Source: Selaginella moellendorffii | Taxonomy: Eukaryota > Streptophyta > Lycopodiopsida > Selaginellales > Selaginellaceae | Reading direction: 5' to 3' | Assembly (NCBI RefSeq): GCF_000143415.4 | Contig: NW_003314273.1 | Location: 906,175 to 970,174, forward strand | Length of the DNA stretch: 64,000 nt | Part shown: positions 21,704 through 33,379 of the stretch, piece after piece | How positions within the stretch are numbered: position 1 is the first letter of the stretch | How the letters are laid out: each line of letters opens with the position of its first letter | The notes under the pieces: model-generated | Database searches by the model: none | The model's input: the letters and a program-made list of their open reading frames with translations, nothing else | Told to the model about the DNA's origin: nothing | Program-made: the position numbers and the translations under genes

Positions 21704-21962
21704 GAGATGGAGTTCGAGATGGACCGAGATGGAGTTCGAAATGGACCCGAGATGGAGTTTGAGATGGAGTCCGAGATGGACCCTAGATGGAGTCCGAGAT
21801 GGAGTCCAAGATGGAGCTGAGATGGAGTCTAAGATGGACTTGAGATGGAGTCCGAGATGGAACTGAGATTGAGATCAAGACTGAGACCGAGACCGAGACC
21901 GAGTCCGAGTCCAAGGCCGAGACTGAGACTGAGTCCAAGTCTAAGTTTGAGTTCGAGTCCAA
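21704..21962. repeat. GATGGAGTCCGA minisatellite
   Basis: About 260 bases built from GAGATGGA followed by GTCCGA, CCCGA, CTGA or similar, with unit lengths from 12 to 21 bases. It decays into GAGACCGAGTCCAAG hexamers at 21870-21960. Open frames across it (Trp/Arg/Met- or Glu/Met-rich) are products of the repeat, not genes. Confidence 0.8.
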
Positions 21963-23039
21963 ATACTAATACAAACTGTTGGGTGAAAGCCCAAAGCGAT
22001 CATCCCTTAGGGGGAGGGCTGCGGGGGGTTCCAAAAAATATAGTAGGGAGAGTGTGGGGGTTGGAGTCCAGTGGAGCCAGTTTAGCTAGGAAAGGCTAAT
22101 TTGGCCCAAGAAGGCTATACCTAGGTGTTGGGTGATGGGCTGACCACTGGGAAGTCCAAAACTAGAGTGAACATGGACAAACAAGTAGGGTAACTTAGTG
22201 AAGTGTTCAAGAGCCAGCTCTAATTCCCCCGGGAGATCGAATGGTCAATGCTCTCAGTCCAAGCGTGGGTGGCATTACCTACTTGGATACCTGGTGTGGC
22301 TCAACGAAACTTCGCTCTAAGCCTATGGCTAGAGCACCCAAAGGCGAAAAGCAAGGAGAGTATCCACGAGGCTCACGTAGAGCCATGATGTTCCGAAATG
22401 TTGTTTCAAAGACCTAGACTGTGGAAAGGAAGAGGATCAATCCTCTGATGTAGTGACCAAGGATACAGTCATGTGGTGAGGAAGTCCTAGGGGACCGTGG
22501 GACTTAATAGTCTGGCCTGTGGGCTTTGATCCAGTGGTAGTGTTGGTGAACACAGCCATGAATAGAAAGGGAATTAGTGAGGACTGGAAAAGGGATATTG
22601 GGGAAGGCTATTCCCCATATCGGCGGGCATCTTAAGGATGCTAAGGAGTGGATTTGGGATGATCATTCATGGATAAATGGCCTAATTTTTTAGAGACGGG
22701 ACTATAATGCAGGTGGTGTTAAACCACCGGTGTGACCAAGGTGAAGGGCATGGCCCTAATGTAATTGGCTGATTTGTTGGTGGTACCTTGGGGTGTTGGT
22801 CATGGGATTGAACACATGGAGCACTTAGACCAAATGCAAAGGTTGAGTGGTGTGGAAGCCATTCTCAAGGCTAACAAGTCCTTAAGTCTGGAATAAGACT
22901 TATAGATGTTGTGAGTGAGACTCCTTCAAGTGGTCAAAGGTGTGGCTAAGTGACAAAGTAGAATGGAAAAATTAATCACTTACATTAATCTTTTTGTATG
23001 AATTGTTTCAATTGCTACATATACACAATTTCTAAAGGA
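21963..23039. other. Probable retroelement-derived block, no domain recognised
   Basis: A less AT-rich block (for example CTTAGGGGGAGGGCTGCGGG near 22008) with frequent TAG/TGA in all frames and no recognisable protein. Its position before the degenerate gypsy copy suggests part of a long terminal repeat or untranslated region, but no second copy was found in the window. Confidence 0.3.
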
Positions 23040-25160
23040 TTGGCCTGCTGAATGTTATGCCAAACCTTATAAACTTGTGGTCCAACTTGCCATAACAATC
23101 GATATGATCCTTTCCACTGAGCAAGGAACCCTTAGATAAACCACGTACTGTAAAATGTGGAAAACAAACACCAAATCATCCACTTTGTACTCTGCAGATG
23201 GATGATGATGGGAGTTGTAGTGCTGTTGTTGTCCCATTGTATATGGCCTACGTGTTCGGCAAAATCTACTCAAACAAGTGGAAAAATGCTCGTCAAATAC
23301 TAATCCCACAACCTAGCATCGACAGCTCGTGGCAATTGTGAAAGTAAACCTAACTACATTAGTAATATTGGATCATGACCATATAGGAGTTTATATGGTG
23401 AAGCACTAACAGAACTCTACACCTTTGTGACATATACATACCGAAGAGATGACAAATAACTATCCCAATCCGAATGTTAAAAGTTCATGTACTTTGCGAT
23501 CATCCTTTTGAATGTCTGAATAAGTCGTTCCACTAAACCATCTGACTATGGATGATAATCACTTGTGAAAGTGTGATGTATCCCCAATCGAGATATCAAA
23601 ACATGAAATGCCTCAACTATAAATTTAGGGCCATTATCCAAAAGAATCTACTCTTGATTGGATGCGTATCCCCAATTGGAATCAGATGATATGTGGCAAT
23701 TTTGGCCCTAGATGATAAATCAAATTCAAAGAGATTGACATACTCCTTCATGAGTCAATCAACTGCTGCAACACAAAAACTATTAGAGGGATTGGAAAAG
23801 AGAAGAGTGAAACAAGATAGAAATATAAAAGGAAGTAATAGGGAAACAAAAGTAATGGAAGCAAAGGTAAAAGAGGGATAAAGAAATACTAAAGTGAGAA
23901 GAATTAATGAAATATAAAGAAGTATGAGGCAAAGGGGAGAAGTCTTAAAGTCATATTTGGCATGATTGCATTGCAACTAATTCATATCAAGGATGACTAC
24001 AATGACTGCAATGACTACAACCCAAGTTTGAGATTGCCCACACACACAACTAGGTTTGCCTTATCTCATACACATGCATGTGTACGACTATTACTATAAA
24101 GAATGAAAACTAACTTTGCCGTATAATGCAAATGGAGATGGCAATATGTGGCAACAGGTTGAGCAATAAAAGATAAACTCAAATCTATATCAACCAATAT
24201 GGAGAGAATAATAGAAGATCTCTTATTATAAAAACAAGCTTGGAAAGTAAACACTGGATGAATTAGTGCCAAGTGAACCCCTTGATGATACTCCTGAAAG
24301 AAAGAGAGGGGTCACTAACTTATTTGTGTAAGGTCCCTCTATTACTCGTGTGACTCCTCGTTTCCCGGATGCATCTTAGTGTCTAGACTTTCCACTATAG
24401 CAACATCAACAGAACATTGTTAATGCCAAAGTCTCCATTTAGGAATGGAGGCTGCCAATCCAAAAAACACCAACAACACCAATAAGTGTGACCAACTTCA
24501 TCACATGCCTAGTAGCAAACATCATGGCCGCGATCACGTCCTCACCCTTATCCTTGAACTTGAGCAGTAATAGCATCAACCTCCATTGGAACATAACCAT
24601 CTCCCATAAAAAGTGGAGCTGAAAAACATGCAGCGAGAAGTGGAAGAGGCAACGTCTAGATCAAGTCTTACAAGATTTTGATGAAGTGCTAGCCACAACA
24701 TTCCCGACTTGATCCGCTCTAATATATTTGGCTCTGCAAGAAAAAAGGAGGCTTCGGAAACAAATGCCAAATTGCATCATTAACTCAGATGGCCCTTGAC
24801 GAAAACGATACAATTGTTGAAAGGCATCATCATAATTGTCGGCATATTCAAATATGCATTTGAAAACATCTGGGAGATTACTCTAATCCGCACAAGTGGC
24901 TGTGCTCAAACCATTGTACCATTGCAACACCATCCCTTGAAGACACATGGGAAACTCACGCAAACGTCGAGTATCATCCTAAGAATGATATATGGTTATT
25001 ACCATGAAGTGATTGAACTAATGGTACACATCATCCCCAATCAACTGAGTTTGGTTGTTCAACTACAATTGCATAGCATCGAGCAATTGCACCAACTAAT
25101 GCTCCAGAGTCAAAGAAGGAGGAGGAAACTACTACTCTACCATGAAGATGAATGAAAAGG
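23040..25160 (-). mobile_element. Degenerate Ty3/gypsy retrotransposon, copy 1
   Basis: On the minus strand the remains run gag (about 25030-24780), CCHC region (about 24540-24450), protease (24272-24066) and integrase C-terminal part (about 23640-23060). It matches the 51.7-54.8 kb element along its length. At about 23650 the integrase piece joins directly to sequence lying upstream of the protease end in the other copy, so about 1.1 kb covering the integrase N-terminus and reverse-transcriptase remains is gone. The protease active site, DTG in the sister copy, reads DID. Stops and frameshifts are frequent; many C-to-T/G-to-A differences fit decay of methylated DNA. No long terminal repeats recognised. 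Confidence 0.72.
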
Positions 25161-26858
25161 AAAGAGCAAAAGAAAAAAAATGAAAAAGGTTGAAGGGGAG
25201 ATTTAAGCAATGTAAAAGTTAAATTTAAACCAAAATCCCGAAAGGAAAGAACAAAAGTAAGGAAATTGAAATAGCTAGATCTAGACAATACAAAAACTAA
25301 ATCTAAACCAAAACCCCAAATCCAAACACTCTTCAGAAACAATCAAAAGTGCCCCTCACCTCCACTAATGTGAATGTATAATATTCACAACACATGGTAT
25401 AGCTTTTCTTACGCTTGGTGCCAATCCTTGCATTTGACTAGAGTTCTTTCATATGTACACTATAATCTCTTTGTTTCTTGTCTTTAAATTCCAAAAAATT
25501 CTGGAATGAAAACAAAAACACTTGATTGACTGATCTTTTAAATGAAAAACTTCTTACTTAGATCATGTGTATCCCCTTTCTTTTCTGAATTTGGAAAAAA
25601 GAAATCAATAAATACTCATTTTTTGAGGATTTTAACTCTCTTTAAACTGATTAGTTGAGTTTTTTATTTTCTTGTTTTTTCTAGGTTTCAAGAAGAAACA
25701 AGAAGACAACAACCTCAAATAATATAATCTAAATAAAAAGTTTTAATTTTGACTTTTCTTTTTGTCTAGAAGATCAATCAATCCAATTCTTTTTTATTTT
25801 CTTCTATGATCCTTGAAATGTAGAAAATATAATGATAACAATTATGATATATGTAAAAAGTATTTAACTTTTCTTTTAATACCTAAATTTAGAGCTGAAC
25901 TCTAATACTGTTAGAATTAAACTTCAATACCATTGTGCTACAAAATGAAGGTTTAATACTAGCACTAACTCCTTATAGGCATACTAGTGGCCTAATGGAA
26001 GGAGGTGGTACCCCATTAACTAAGCCAGCATACTTATATCTTATAAAATTTTGAATTTGGAAAATCTCAACATATAATGTAATTCCTTTCATTGGAGCAA
26101 GAAAAGGTAAAAAGTTTAATTTATTAGTACCATCTCCAAGGAGAAGCAAGGTAAAATAAGTTTACTTAGAGTCGGACTTGAGATGTCTTTAATACAAAAT
26201 GTATTAAAAGATTATATAAATTTAGATGGAGAGTTTGAGTAGTACTATGCTAGTTGACTCCTGGGAAGTCCAAATTTAGAAACTTACATTTGGTATTAGG
26301 TCACTAAATATAATACTATTTAAACTGATAATCATTACTTATAAGCCTCTAAAGTAAAACTTATACTATTCCATGAGTGAGTGATTGAAAGCAACTTTTT
26401 GTGCTACCTCCTTACACTCTAGGTATATCTTTGTCTTAAACTTAAAAATCTCATTGTGAGAAAATGAACTTAAACCTTCCAAAAAATAACTCCAAACATC
26501 TTTGTTATTCATATTTGCAATCATAATGTGCTCATGAGCAAATATGTTAACACAGTGCATAAGATCCCTATACTACTTTAACTATTTTAACTTTGCTCAA
26601 ATTTTAAGACCAAGATATCCGACAAATATTCCTTATGATATAAAACCACATTTTAGTCCAACTTCTAGTCTATCCTTTTTCACTACACACTTGACACCAC
26701 CAAGTTTTGGCATAATATGTGAGAAAGAACTATATATATATAGCCTTCATTGATCATCTATTTGCCGTTATGAAATGCTTTTCTATATTGTAAACTTAGT
26801 CTTCCATACCTCCTTCAGGGGCTTAAATTTTGAAACACATACAACTAGGGGTAGTTAC

Positions 26859-26966
26859 AAAACTTTATTATCCTCAAAACTTAAAATGAAGTCCAAAACT
26901 TCATTATCCTCAAAACTTTAAAAGGAGTCTAAAACTTCATTATTCTCAAAACTTAAAAAGGAGTTT
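26859..26966. repeat. 36-bp tandem repeat, three copies
   Basis: Three adjacent units of AAAACTTCATTATCCTCAAA followed by ACTTAAAAGGAGTCT, with a few substitutions in each. Confidence 0.8.
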
Positions 26967-28221
26967 AGTTGTTTAAATTTACCTATTTTAGTTGCCTCAA
27001 CTTCTTTTTTCCTCTTCTTGTTCTCCTCTTTTTGCAAATTCTCAATTTCAATGTTTTAAGCCCTACACTATAATGGTGTAACTTCAGGCCAAAACTCTTC
27101 CTCTTTTAACTTAGCCTCAGTCTTTTTTATAATATTTTTAGTAAGAGTTTCCTCCTCTTGATTCACTCCTCTAGAGGTTTAAGCATTATCAAGTCAGTTC
27201 CATTTGGCCATCTCACTAGATGTATACATATCTCTAACAATAAATGAATATCTTACTAAATGGTGCAATCTAACTAATTCTACATATATTGCTTTGGATG
27301 TACTAAAAAAGTATTTGTATATGCAACTAAAGTCAAAAATTTCAATAAAAGCTATATAAGAATTACTGAGACAATACCTTTGATACCAAATGTAACACAT
27401 CTAAATTTGAAACCAAACTCCAAGCTTGTTACACTACAAAACAAGAGTTTAATACACACTTAAATTCCTTTATAAGTCAGTACCCCATCAACTAAAGTAG
27501 AATGAAACTTGGGCTTAGACCCAAACTAAACATAAAATAAAGAGCAACATAACCTAGTGAGAGCCAAATTAATATCTTAAGTAGTCAATCATACTTTAAA
27601 CCACTATCCCTATTATATATTTGGACCCTCCCTTTCCTTCTCCTCTCTCTCAGCTCTTTTTTTCTTCTTAGATCCTATAAATTTATTAATCAAAATTTTA
27701 TTTATTTTTTATCAGTTCTAAGAAGAAATGAGATCTAAATCCTAATGATCAAAGTAATAAGTTTTAGTATGGACTTCTCTTCTTGTTTAGGATCAATTGA
27801 GTTTTTTCTTTTTCTTCCAAAATCCTAGGAATGTGGATCCAAGAAAAAGATAAAAACTTAAATCTATTAGACTAAGTAATCCAAAGAGGCTCAATAACAT
27901 CAATATTTTATGTAACCACCTAAGATAAGAAAGCTATTGAAACAAATTAGTCGTTTGCCAATAAAAAGGTTTTGGACTTTTCTTTTTGATATACTATGTG
28001 TGTGGGACTAAGATTTTATTCAATGTTAAAAAGGTTTATCATGCTTTTAATACTTCTCTTTTTAGTTCAAAATTTGTTTTGTAAGTGGAATTTGATTTCC
28101 ATGACAATCTCAACTTGTTTAAGTTGGCATATGGCATCATTAACATTTAGGAAGTGAAATCATCAATTGATGGCCTTTGTTTGCTAGAGTTTGTATTTGA
28201 AAAGTCAGAAATAACTACAAG

Positions 28222-28665
28222 GTTCCTTGAAGAAATACAAAGATTCTCTATTGCCTCATGTGGTGGCCTCTAGTTAAAACTTGTTCTAGTTTGCAACACA
28301 GATGCTTATGTAGCAAGGGAAAAACTGATGTGGCAGAGAGGAAAAAATTTCATTAAGTATGAAAAGCCTATGAACAAAAGAGATCAATCTTTATGCCAAA
28401 CTTGGAAGATCTAGCTTCTTCTTGATGATCTAGATGACTTCCTCCCCATACACATATTCTTATTCATGGGGCTGAGACCTTTGCCACAAGCCTACCTCCA
28501 TGAGATGCCTCCATTAACTTCTTTTGTTCATAAGCTTTCATACTTATGAAATTTTTTGGCCACACCACACTATCTCTCTTTCTTACATCATCTTTTTTTC
28601 TCTTGTAACACAAGTCTGTAACAAGTTTTAATGGAAGGACAACAAGTGAGTTAAAAGTTCCACCT
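28222..28665 (+). pseudogene. Fragments resembling the ARP9 3' end, split by unrelated sequence
   Basis: 28222-28261 matches the last ARP9 exon (20042-20081) in about 36 of 40 bases, differing mainly by C/T and G/A changes. 28646-28665 (GTGAGTTAAAAGTTCCACCT) matches 20113-20133, around the ARP9 stop and just after, with one A missing. The order is the same as in ARP9, but about 385 unrelated bases lie between them instead of about 31. Too short to code. Confidence 0.6.
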
Positions 28666-29910
28666 ACAAGCAGTAGCCACTTTGTAATTTTACATATAAT
28701 CATAATATCTTACTCCATGACAAGATAATTGTTTCAAGAAGTCTGTTACTAGCTATATTAAAAGAGAAACTTAGTGCAAGATTGATTTCTCCCTAAATCA
28801 TAAGATGGGGTGTTGGATTTTCTCATTCTTAATTATTTTTTAATATTTCAATATTTTATATTTTAGAAAACCTATAGGAGTGTAAGGAATATATCTGGAA
28901 TATCCAGATATATTCTTAGTTAGTAATCAAAGTTTAACATTAATCACAAATATAAACTATATTTACCATGCATGAGTATATCACATGAATCTAGTTCATC
29001 TTCACTTTGAGCTCAGAAACACATGCTCTAGGTGTGCAACTCTAGGGTTTTAGCTTTCTCTCACTCCAACTAATTTGATGGGTTGTACTTGGACTTTTGG
29101 CATTACTTTTCAGTATCTTACTTGATAATTACAATATAGTCCTTAGAGAGGACTCTCCACATATGCAACTCTTGAGTAAAGAATTAGAATAATTTCAATA
29201 AGAATCACACAATGTTTTTAGCTACTAAAGCTTAGTCAAGAGCTTCTACTAAAGCACTTGCATCCATGAGCACTATATAAAAGCTCTAGTCTATTATATA
29301 ATAGACATGGTTATCTTAAACTTCATCATTATAATGTATATAAGAAATTAGTATCCAAGACCAACATACTCCATAAGATAACACTACTGTTTTCTTGTTT
29401 GTTTAAAGTTTTTTTCATGTCAAAAGTGCTCTAACACTTTCTATACAAGCTAATATAGTAATGTAGCACACCTTAAGAAGTACAAGTAGTTGAAACCTTA
29501 CTAGTTTAATTGATTAAACAATATTTGAAATATTTCTTTTAAGGAACTCTATTAGAGGATATTCTTTTATAGTTAAAATTATCTAATTTCCCAATTATTA
29601 TTTACTTAAAATAAAAAATGTATAGTTTAGAAAAATCATATTATCATTTTAGGATATTATATATGTAGGAAATTCTTATTAGAAAATTAATATATATTTA
29701 TTTATTAAATATTTAGTTTATAATATTTGCTAGTTATAAAAATAACAAATTAATAATATTTTAGATGATATTTAAAATATCACTTTTCTAAAGTGTTGTA
29801 AAATATTATTATTATTATTATAACTATACATTAGCTGGTGATGGAATAATGTGATCAATGAATGTATATTTTTGGGGCATAAATGTGATTTTTATAAGAG
29901 AGAGAGAGAA

Positions 29911-30731
29911 ATGAGTGTGTTGCGTTTCATGGGATTGACATCCAAGCTGGTCACAGCTTGCAGCAGGAATGAAACACAAGTGAAAAGGTGTAAACGCCGC
30001 TCGGTCTTGCTCGCTTGCTCATCCTCGCCAACGTCGCTGCTCTTCTTCCCTCTTCTCCACCAAGCACTAGCATTGGGCGGTATGTTCTCACACAAAAAAA
30101 CTCGAGTAAAAGTTCTTGCGGCAGATGTGAAATCTCCTGCATCTCTGCACCTGGTGCCATACGAGGACGAGCGCAACGGCTTTGCATTCTCGCGGCCGGA
30201 GGAATGGACCAAGGTAAGATAACTATCTCCACACCCAATCTGATTCCATGACGTCGCAGGTTGACAAGTATGGGGCCACCGTCTTGTTTGAGGATCCGAC
30301 CAAGAAATCCAACAGCGTGGGAGTCGTGGTGAGTCCCGTTAGGATCTCGTCGCTCGAGGAATTTGGCAGCCCTCAAGAGGTTGCAATCAAACTCATGGAA
30401 GCCGAGCGTAAAAAGGTTTGGTTCCTTCTGCATTTACCCGGAATAGGCATTTTGGATTTATCTTTGGTAGCCAAGCACGAATGCCGTGGAGCTTGTTAGC
30501 ATCGACAGCAGAAGGATGCTAATTCCAGGCGGCGCGTCCGCTACCGTGTACGAGATTGAGTACAAGCTCGACAGTACGCGCGGGATGAAACGGGTCTACT
30601 CTGGAGTCACGATCGCCTCTAGAAAACTCTTCATCATCAATGTGGCCGTCGCAGAGGGAGCCAATGATACGATCGATCAAGAGACCGAGTCTGCGCTCAA
30701 ATGCTTGGTCTCGTCCCTGCGAGTAACTTGA
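29911..30731 (+). CDS. PsbP-domain protein, predicted thylakoid lumen
   Basis: PsbP-like (PPD/PPL) protein; relatives assist photosystem assembly or electron transport in the chloroplast lumen. ATG 29911 (MSVLRFMGLTSKLVTACS) opens a Ser/Thr/basic transit region. KRRSVLLACSSSPTSLLFFP and HQALALGG follow, a twin-Arg plus hydrophobic core with an A-x-A cleavage site, typical of Tat-route lumen targeting. The PsbP fold follows: SLHLVPYEDERNGFAFSRPE, EWTKVDKYGATVLFEDPTKK, SNSVGVVVSPVRISSLEEFG, TVYEIEYKLDSTRGMKRVYS and LKCLVSSLRVT before TGA 30729-30731. Three exons; introns near 30213-30259 and 30417-30470 have GT-AG ends and keep frame (KKPSTNAVELVS at the second join). Which PPD subgroup is unclear. 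Confidence 0.85.
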
Positions 30732-30765
30732 TTTCTTCCGAAAACATCTTCGAAGAACCTTTCAA

Positions 30766-31456
30766 TCTCCTTCACGGCCTGAAAGGCCTTCGTGAATCTC
30801 CTCCCACGAAGCTCATCCACGGTCGGTCCGTGAAAGGTCCACGATTGCTGTTGTTGTTCCTTCAAGCCGGAGAGATTTATCGCTGCCAAACTTTCGCCAA
30901 AGTTTGGCCGCATATCCAGTACGCCGCTTCCTGATAGAACTCAATGGCCATTTGTGAGAGCGAGACTTTAGCTGGGAAAACCATTGTTTGTTTAGAGCTC
31001 GTCGGCCTGGTGCTCCTCGCTCCTTGAAGCGAATCCGGGCAGTCGAGAGGAAGCTGTGCTGTCCTCGTCGTCGTAGTCGCCACCAAAGCCGAGTAGATCT
31101 TCTCGTGCACGTCGTTGCTGAACGTGTCGCATAGAACTCGGCGGGGTGGCGATGTCGGGTTGGGGCTTTTTTCTCGGCCTCCGCTTTGAAAATCTGTCTA
31201 TCTCCACCACTTTAGACTGCTCTCGGAGCTTTTGTCTTGCTGAGCAGCGTCAGGAGCACTTATGGTAGCTCTCCTCCTTGGGAGGACCTTATCCAATGGA
31301 TGAGCAGCCATCCATCGTTCCAACCGACTCTACACGCGAATTTACAGTGTTGCAGGCAAATGGAAAACATTATGTTCCCTAGTTCAGCAGAAGCCAACGG
31401 TCTTTCGCGCCTGAAAAGTCCGATCTGCTTTTGGTCGAACTTGCAAACTGATAAGG
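30766..31456 (-). pseudogene. 5'-truncated, decayed copy of the IQD gene at 33380-35498
   Basis: Aligned with 33370-34390 on the same strand, from the stop codon (CCTTTCAGGCCGTGAAG, identical ending) back to the exon before the C-terminal one. Shared peptide scraps on the minus strand include [20 protein letters not shown] and RSEEHQADEL ([10 protein letters not shown] in the intact gene). Many deletions shorten about 1,020 bases to about 690, with frameshifts between scraps. The IQ-motif exons are absent. It begins 35 bases after the PsbP-domain gene stop and lies 1.9 kb from the source gene. Confidence 0.85.
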
Positions 31457-32800
31457 TATAGTACAGTCTTGTGTTCTTTCTTATGCAAAGGACTTTCCAT
31501 GCAGAGAGCTTCTACTATGCTTTTACGAGATAACCAAACAAAAAGCTGCTTGTTATAGGTAGAATGTCGTGAGTTGGCATATGCAGTGTGTTATCACCCT
31601 ATCGCTTGAAGCACATTGTGACAGTTGCCACAGACAGAGGAAGGAGGCTGCAAGAGTAAATGGCTGCCATCGGTCGCGTGCACTCAAACAAGCCCTCCCT
31701 GGGAGAGTAGCTCAACACAGAATATGCCAAGCTATTCTAGGATAATGCGGATTTTGAACATTCAACTCAACACTAAATTAAGAATAATAATCATAAGAGT
31801 CACAAATGATTAATGTGTTAGGAGAAGGAAATAATACACATAACAAAAGAAACACTGAAAAGTTGGCTTAGACCAAAAAATAAGAAAAAGTTAAGAAAGA
31901 GCATAAGGTACGGAGAAATTAGTAAATAGAAAATTAAAGAATTAACACCTACCTTACAAAATTTCTAACTCATCTTCAAAACTATTTTTATAACAATCAA
32001 GTTCCTTATCACAATCTAAAATCCATTCAAGCTCATAAATATTGATTCATCTAAGAACCAGATTGTATCATCCTTATCTTCATTTATCAACTATTTATTA
32101 TTATTATTAACATTATTATGGTCAATGACATCAATTGGTCATTTATTTAATAATAACCATGAAAAGATTGAATCTTGACATGGTTATTATAGATTTTGGT
32201 TTTCATAGTTATTATGGACATCCATTGAGTATCAATGGACATCATAATAACCATTAAAAGATTTAGAATTGATTACAAAATTTCTAAATCATCTTCAAAG
32301 TTATCTCTATAATAATCAAGCTCATCATCACAATCTGGAATCCATTCAAGTTTGTAAACATTGTCTTATTATAAATTTAATCTTTAAACATTCTCCAAGA
32401 ACCAAACTATCTTCATTTATTAATTATTAATTATTATTATTAACATTATTATGATCAATGGTATTGATTGGTAAATTATCTTTAAGGATTAAAAAACAAG
32501 GGATATAATGTTTATAATTTTTTAAATTTTGTTTATTTGGAGTTTGATTTTTAGGATGAACTTGATATTATTAATATTATTAATATTGTATAAATAAATT
32601 TATTAATTGATGTGGGACAAGAAGAATGTCACAACTAAAAATAATAAACCAACTTCAAGTAAATAAATCAACTATATTTTAATTAGTTTTTTAAAATTGA
32701 ATGTCTCTTTATTTAAAAGAGAAGCAATTAAAAAGCTTGACTTTAACTTTCATTTACATATAAGTTTTAAATCTAAACTTATTTATTAACAAGTTCTTCT
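31457..32800. repeat. AT-rich spacer with a roughly 205-bp direct repeat
   Basis: 31955-32160 and 32270-32475 are diverged direct copies. Both open with TACAAAATTTCTAA.TCATC, continue through CACAATCT..AATCCATTCAAG, and close with TTATTATTATTAACATTATTATG then a TCAATTGGT/TGATTGGT end. A 17-bp ATT/TTA run is part of each. No coding signal. Confidence 0.6.
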
Positions 32801-33360
32801 ATTTTAGTGAATTGCCATCAGATATCTTTGCATACATTATGTACTAATACTTCTAAATATTTTAAGATATTACAAAGTTGAGAACACAAAGAAACTTTTA
32901 ACAAAAACACTTGCACTTCAATTGCCCACCATTGTTCTAGGCTTTGATCATCATCGTCCCTAAAGAATTTTAAATTCTGAAGCACCACAAAGATCAATCT
33001 TAGTGAAAAATTTAGCACTACCAAGTCTATCAAAAAATCTGAGAGTGGTTTCTGCAATGCACCACTTGGTGTCTGCAGATCCTGCCAGTAAGCCTGCTGT
33101 GTCTTGAAAACTTGCTCACTTCGTAATGAGACTGGTCCAGTGATCACAGCAGCAGCTTTCGGTGTTGGTATGCTATTCTTATTGCTCCTTGAGGAGTTAT
33201 CAAAACGAACACTTCATGAAGGAAGACGTTAAACGCCTTTGTAAGCACTGCGTTCTTGGTTTTTGTGCTCGATTCTACAGGATTCACGTACTGAGATTCT
33301 CCTTTTACACATCTCAGACTGGAAAGTCTACAACGCTTTTGTAGAGTTTAAAGCTTAACT
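32801..33360. other. Mosaic of gene and retroelement scraps upstream of the IQD stop
   Basis: Two identified pieces sit within 350 bases. On the minus strand at 32981-33040, [18 protein letters not shown] is a Ty3/gypsy reverse-transcriptase motif (compare [19 protein letters not shown] in the element at 56-62 kb). On the plus strand at 33301-33354 lies a piece of the NIFK-like gene including the intron end. Between them, a minus-strand frame reading TGPVSLRSEQVFKTQQAYWQ looks like part of another gene that I do not recognise. Confidence 0.6.
33301..33354 (+). pseudogene. Captured fragment of the NIFK-like gene (intron end plus exon)
   Basis: Matches the minus strand of 3843-3930. A CTTTTACAC piece of the intron and its CAG are followed by ACTGGAAAGTCT, then (after a 5-base deletion) ACGCTTTTGTAGAGTTT, the RNP1 exon. 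Intron sequence is included, so the copy was made from DNA rather than from spliced RNA. Confidence 0.72.
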
Positions 33361-33379
33361 TTTTCTCATGCAATCTTCT

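Larger units (their letters stand above)
25161..29910. other. AT-rich repeat-rich desert
   Basis: Nearly 4.8 kb with no credible gene in either strand. Several AT-rich blocks recur within the window. 25620-25990 resembles 27660-27860 (TTCTTTTTGTCTAGAAGATC versus TTCTTGTTTAGGATC). 25900-25990 resembles 27400-27490 (CTACAAAATGAAGGTTTAAT versus CTACAAAACAAGAGTTTAAT). This suggests old duplicated terminal repeats. 29560-29840 is extremely AT-rich with an ATT microsatellite (about 29806-29822). Confidence 0.45.

Noticed and set aside
21575-22099. Open frames across the GATGGA repeat
   Set aside because: Repetitive Met/Glu/Trp/Arg products without any other coding evidence.
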